Assembly (NCBI GenBank): GCA_030039695.1
Contig: JASHVB010000347.1
Location: 1-10,011 of the forward strand
From: Acetobacteraceae bacterium
GTDB lineage: Bacteria > Pseudomonadota > Alphaproteobacteria > Acetobacterales > Acetobacteraceae
Direction: 5' to 3'
Length of the DNA: 10,011 nt
The translations under genes and the position numbers were made by a program. The notes under the pieces are model-generated. The model saw only the letters and a list, made by a program, of their open reading frames with translations. It did not search any database and was not told where the DNA came from. Shown piece after piece: positions 7,240-10,011 of the stretch. The first letter of the stretch is position 1; each line of letters begins with the position of its first letter.

Positions 7240-7819
7240 GGCCCGTCGTCTGTCTCCTGCAAGTCATTGAGCAGGCGCGTGGCCTGAGTGGCGAACAGCG
7301 CTCGCCAACGCGATTGCGCTGTCATGGCTGCCATGTGCACGCAGGCAATCCTGGAGCCGAGCATGCCCCACAACAGCTCGCGGACCGGTAAGCTCGTGTT
7401 CGCGTCCGCCCACACATAGATCAGATCGGCGATCGCGCGAATCGGGTTGAGGCGCATGACCAGCAATGCCGCGCCGAGATCACCAAACGGCAACGAGCCA
7501 TGCGCCGCGCAATCTCCGTAAGTGGGCAACTCAAATTGGTTGGCATCCATCAGCCGCGGGAGGCAGGGCCGAAAATCGAACCGTGCGCTGGTCGCGCCGA
7601 GTTGGCCTAGGTGGGCGATGCCCCACATCATGCCGATGGCACCGAAATAGAAGCTGTTATGGCCGTCCCTGATATCCTCATCAAGCGGATGCGCAGGCCA
7701 GAATCGCTCGGCATCGAAATGCTCAAGCACATCCGCACCGATCTCGTCGATCGCGGCGGCAGCGCCGCCCTCCCTGCACGGAATGGACCGTAACGGCAGG
7801 GACGGGCGTGTTCAGTCAT
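7185..7819 (-). pseudogene. LanC-like (lanthionine synthetase C family) protein, N-terminal half
   Basis: The main frame is open from 7811 to the TAA at 7185-7187, with a GTG possible at 7730. It contains RFWPAHPLDED, YFGAIGMMWGIAHL, GSLPFGDLGAALLVMRL and ELLWGMLGSRIACVHMAAMT. These are the repeated G-x-x-G helix hairpins of the LanC-like alpha/alpha-barrel, and the spacing fits stand-alone LanC-like proteins of proteobacteria. Homology stops abruptly after ETDDGP (about 7239), where the NuoL fragment begins; the remaining residues to the stop are NuoL sequence read out of frame. The C-terminal half, where LanC proteins carry their Cys/Cys/His zinc ligands, is absent, so no catalysis is expected. 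At the 5' end an ATG at 7819 opens another frame (MTEHARPCRYGPFR) that fits the expected beginning, and a shift near 7770-7780 would join it to REGGAAAAIDEIGAD. The start is therefore probably frameshifted too. Confidence 0.72.
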
Positions 7820-7824
7820 CAGCC

Positions 7825-7830
7825 ATTATA
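7825..7830 (-). promoter_or_regulatory. Possible -10 box before the LanC-like gene
   Basis: TATAAT on the minus strand is a perfect sigma-70 -10 match and lies five bases before the ATG at 7819, so a transcript from it would be leaderless. At a 17-base spacing the -35 position holds GAAACA, only three of six consensus bases. A single hexamer is weak evidence. Confidence 0.2.
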
Positions 7831-7984
7831 GTCCAGCGGCTGAAATGTGTTTCACTGCTAAGGTCCGCAATCCACCTCCCGCCTGCGGGTCTGGTCTCGA
7901 CCTATGCCGGTCAACCAGGCGGTTCGGCCAGCGCCTCCAGAGCGGACACTGCCGTACGCGATCCGATTGTCAGGATTGGGGGAG

Positions 7985-8006
7985 CCGGCTTCCCCGGGGA
8001 GGCCGG
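7985..8006 (-). terminator. Strong inverted repeat just after the distal regulator stop
   Basis: CCGGCTTCCCC is followed directly by GGGGAGGCCGG. The arms are complementary over 11 positions, including one G-T wobble, giving a very stable GC-rich hairpin with a minimal loop. It begins 10 bases beyond the minus-strand stop at 8017. No T-run follows, so it is at best an atypical terminator or a 3'-end stabiliser. Confidence 0.45.
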
Positions 8007-8016
8007 AGCGCGATCG

Positions 8017-10011
8017 TCAACTCAGCACGTCCGCTTTTAGGTCCGCGATCAGCTTCCTCGCGTCGATCAGGTCACTGGTGCCGAAGCCCTCCCTGAACTT
8101 TCCGAACGTCGCTGTCATCAGCTCACACGCCTCAGGGGCTCGGCCGTGACGCCGCCACAGCCGCGCAAGACTCGTCGCAGCGCGCAGTTCCCAAGACAAT
8201 GCCGACTGCTCTTGCGCGATCTCCAGGGCGCGCAGCAGCTTCGCTTCCGCGGCCGCGACGGCGCCCGGTGCGGCGTGCCAAAGCAACAATTCCGCATCGA
8301 CGCGCAGCGCCTCCGGCGCGTTCCACGTCGCATTGCTCGGCTCTTCACGCGGCAACGGCACCCCGATAACCGCGTTGCGGTCGAGGTCGGCGAACGGGGG
8401 GATGAGGGCAGTATCCCCATGCGACTCGATGAATGACGCGATCAGCGCCGCATCCGAATCACCGTCGCGCAATGTCAGCAAGCGCGCGAACGCCGACACG
8501 CGCAGTTCCATGCGCGGCATCCCGCCGGCACGGGCAACCAACAGATCGAAAAGGCGCCGTGCCTCGCCCATATCGCCAGTCCACAGCGCCACCGGTAGCC
8601 CACCGACCGAAATGGCATAGCACACCGAATACGAATGCCCGCTGTTCGCTGCGGCCACCACGGCCTTGTTTGCTGCGACCTTTGCCTGGTCGGGGAAGCC
8701 AGTCAGCCACAGAATACGAGCCAACAGACACGCCATCGCGGCCGGGGTTTCGACCTGGAAGCCGATGCCCGATGTCGGGTCAAAGTGGTGCGGTTGGCCG
8801 AGCGCGCGTTCTGCGAATTCGCGCGCAATCGCGTGATGGCCCATGAAATGATGGGTCCATCCCAGGATGCGGTCACCAAGATGTATCGCGCCGACGTTTC
8901 CCGCCTTTGCGGCGGTTTCCGCGTAACGGTGTGCCGTGTCAAGCGCGGCGGGGTAATCGCCGTGGCCACGTCGTGCCGCCCAGATCCCCCAGAGTGCCTG
9001 GATCTGCGCGTCGGTCGCGCCCGTACGTTCGGCGATCTCCAGCGCGCGTACAGACGCCGGCTCGATGGCATTGCTCTCCGGGGCCGAGTACCAAAGTACA
9101 CGGGCCAATGCGATACGAAGCCGCATTTCGACGTCCGAGCCCACGTCGGCACGGGACAACGCCTGTTCCAGGCGGCCGCGCGCCGCGTCCAGCTGGAACA
9201 ACTCGAACCACAAAGGCTCCGCCGCGAGCGTCAGTGCCAGCCCAATCGCGGGGTCACCGGTGCGCGAAAACGCCCATTCCAGCGCACCATGCACCTCATC
9301 GGCGTGACGGCGAAACGCGGTCAGGTATTTGTCCGGTGGGTTTGACCGCAGCTCGTCCTCGAGGTGCCCGAGCACATTCAGGAAGTATGTCGCGTGACGG
9401 CGCGCGACCTCTGCGAGGGCACTACTTTCCGCCAACCGTTCCATGGCATAGACGCGGGTCGTTTCGAGCAAACGAAATTCGACCACCGGCTCCGTGCTTC
9501 CGAACATCAGCGACTTGCCCACCAATCCCGCGATGCCATCGGCGAGTTCGGCATCGCTCGTGCCCTCCGCCGCCACCGCGCACGCCGCCTCCAACGAGAA
9601 CGGGCCGGCGAAGATGGCGAGGCGACGCAGCAGGTCACGCTCCGCGTCAGTCAGCAGTTGGTAGCTCCAATCAAGTGTCGCGCGCAGCGTCCGATGTTTG
9701 GGCAGCGCGGTCCGGCGCCCATTCGTCAGCATGGCAAATCGATCCTGCAATCCGCTCGCGACCTGCTCGACGCCCAGGGACGCCGCTCGGGCAGCCGCAA
9801 ACTCGATCGCCAGCGGAATGCCGTCGAGGCGCCGGCAGATCGAGGCGATAAGCGGCAGTTCGCCGGCATTCGGTGAAAAGTCGAGCGCCCTTACCCTGGC
9901 GACGAACAGCTCGACCGCGCTGTGATCGAGAATATCGCGTGATGTCCCTCGTTCCGGGACGTCAAGAGGCGGCACCCGATAAACACTTTCGCCATCAACC
10001 CGGAGAATTTC
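8017..10011 (-). CDS. ATPase/TPR regulator paralogous to the proximal one, N-terminus outside window
   Basis: The frame is open from the window edge to the TGA at 8017-8019, giving 664 residues. It begins inside the ATPase domain at EILRVDGESVYRVPPLDVP, which matches ETLRVHGEYVYRVAPLEVP of the gene at 3840-6470. Shared blocks are RRLDGIPLAIEFAAARAASL, HRTLRATLDWSYQLL, RLLETTRVYAMERL, and near the end EQSALSWELRAATSLARL with FREGF. Walker A, Walker B and the expected winged-helix domain would lie beyond the window edge and are not seen. The C-terminal 400-plus residues are alpha-helical, TPR-like sequence. The family is thought to couple nucleotide binding and TPR-mediated sensing to transcription control; no target can be named. 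The frame is unbroken and appears functional as far as it goes. The same orientation and gross similarity suggest an old duplication or recruitment of related genes. Confidence 0.86.
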   Translation of the reverse strand, partial: EILRVDGESVYRVPPLDVPERGTSRDILDHSAVELFVARVRALDFSPNAGELPLIASICRRLDGIPLAIEFAAARAASLGVEQVASGLQDRFAMLTNGRRTALPKHRTLRATLDWSYQLLTDAERDLLRRLAIFAGPFSLEAACAVAAEGTSDAELADGIAGLVGKSLMFGSTEPVVEFRLLETTRVYAMERLAESSALAEVARRHATYFLNVLGHLEDELRSNPPDKYLTAFRRHADEVHGALEWAFSRTGDPAIGLALTLAAEPLWFELFQLDAARGRLEQALSRADVGSDVEMRLRIALARVLWYSAPESNAIEPASVRALEIAERTGATDAQIQALWGIWAARRGHGDYPAALDTAHRYAETAAKAGNVGAIHLGDRILGWTHHFMGHHAIAREFAERALGQPHHFDPTSGIGFQVETPAAMACLLARILWLTGFPDQAKVAANKAVVAAANSGHSYSVCYAISVGGLPVALWTGDMGEARRLFDLLVARAGGMPRMELRVSAFARLLTLRDGDSDAALIASFIESHGDTALIPPFADLDRNAVIGVPLPREEPSNATWNAPEALRVDAELLLWHAAPGAVAAAEAKLLRALEIAQEQSALSWELRAATSLARLWRRHGRAPEACELMTATFGKFREGFGTSDLIDARKLIADLKADVLS

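Larger units (their letters stand above)
7820..8016. other. Intergenic stretch between distal regulator and LanC-like remnant
   Basis: Apart from the hairpin at 7985-8006 and a TATAAT match, I see nothing supported here. Plus-strand open frames in this stretch lack motifs. Confidence 0.5.

Noticed and set aside
7185..7730. LanC-like protein as part of a lantibiotic biosynthesis cluster
   Set aside because: There is no LanB/LanM-type dehydratase, precursor peptide or ABC exporter in the window, and the zinc-site half of the protein is missing, so no biosynthetic system can be claimed.
8907..9851. Long plus-strand open frame (314 codons) opposite the distal regulator
   Set aside because: Composition is Pro/Arg-rich with no motif, and the minus strand encodes a recognisable paralogous regulator here.
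3840..10011. NB-ARC-like ATPase/TPR genes as an anti-phage (Avs/STAND) defence island
   Set aside because: The conserved motif set and the winged-helix remnant match ATPase-containing transcriptional regulators. No nuclease, protease or other effector domain is visible, so a defence role is not supported.
1..10011. CRISPR arrays, tRNA or rRNA genes, attachment sites
   Set aside because: No regularly spaced repeats, no recognisable tRNA cloverleaf and no rRNA-like stretch were seen on reading both strands.

Overview
The window comes from a GC-rich proteobacterium. The protein set (an isoquinoline-oxidoreductase-type molybdoprotein, MmsA, ATPase/TPR regulators of the predicted-ATPase class, a stand-alone LanC-like protein and an IS6-family transposase) fits a member of the Burkholderiaceae. 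That placement is inference from family resemblance, not a database result. Coding density is low and many genes are broken, which suggests a genome or island undergoing decay, as in host-associated or reductively evolving lineages.

Plus-strand half (1 to about 3400). Bases 2-817 hold the last third of a molybdopterin-binding xanthine-dehydrogenase/aldehyde-oxidase family large subunit. About 700 bases without an intact gene follow, containing a possible decayed minus-strand gene (about 993-1437). A truncated, frameshifted IS6-family transposase remnant (1653-1897) lies just before mmsA. mmsA (1942-3399) encodes CoA-acylating methylmalonate-semialdehyde dehydrogenase. It looks intact and has its own ribosome binding site. 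Bases 3400-3839 have no intact gene; they hold two weak hairpins and a possible scrap of a response-regulator receiver.

Minus-strand half (10011 down to 3840). All features point the same way. In transcription order they are: a large ATPase/TPR regulator whose 5' end is outside the window (8017-10011); a terminator-like hairpin; the N-terminal half of a LanC-like protein (7185-7819, probably frameshifted near its start); a middle fragment of the NADH dehydrogenase subunit NuoL (about 6619-7239); a degenerate winged-helix DNA-binding domain (about 6471-6600); and the ATPase/TPR body that once belonged to that domain (3840-6470). LanC, NuoL and the regulator are joined edge to edge with almost no spacer, so three unrelated genes have been spliced into a mosaic.

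How the parts work together. Only mmsA, the molybdoprotein fragment and the distal regulator look like normal genes, and no joint pathway is visible. The most notable region is the LanC'-'NuoL'-'regulator mosaic. The regulator has lost its DNA-binding domain through two apparent single-base deletions and a nonsense codon, yet keeps a 2.6-kb open ATPase/TPR reading frame. I read this mainly as recombination plus decay. A new DNA-binding-free ATPase/TPR protein is possible but unproven, and an assembly chimera must be ruled out. I see no convincing new defence, CRISPR or biosynthetic system.
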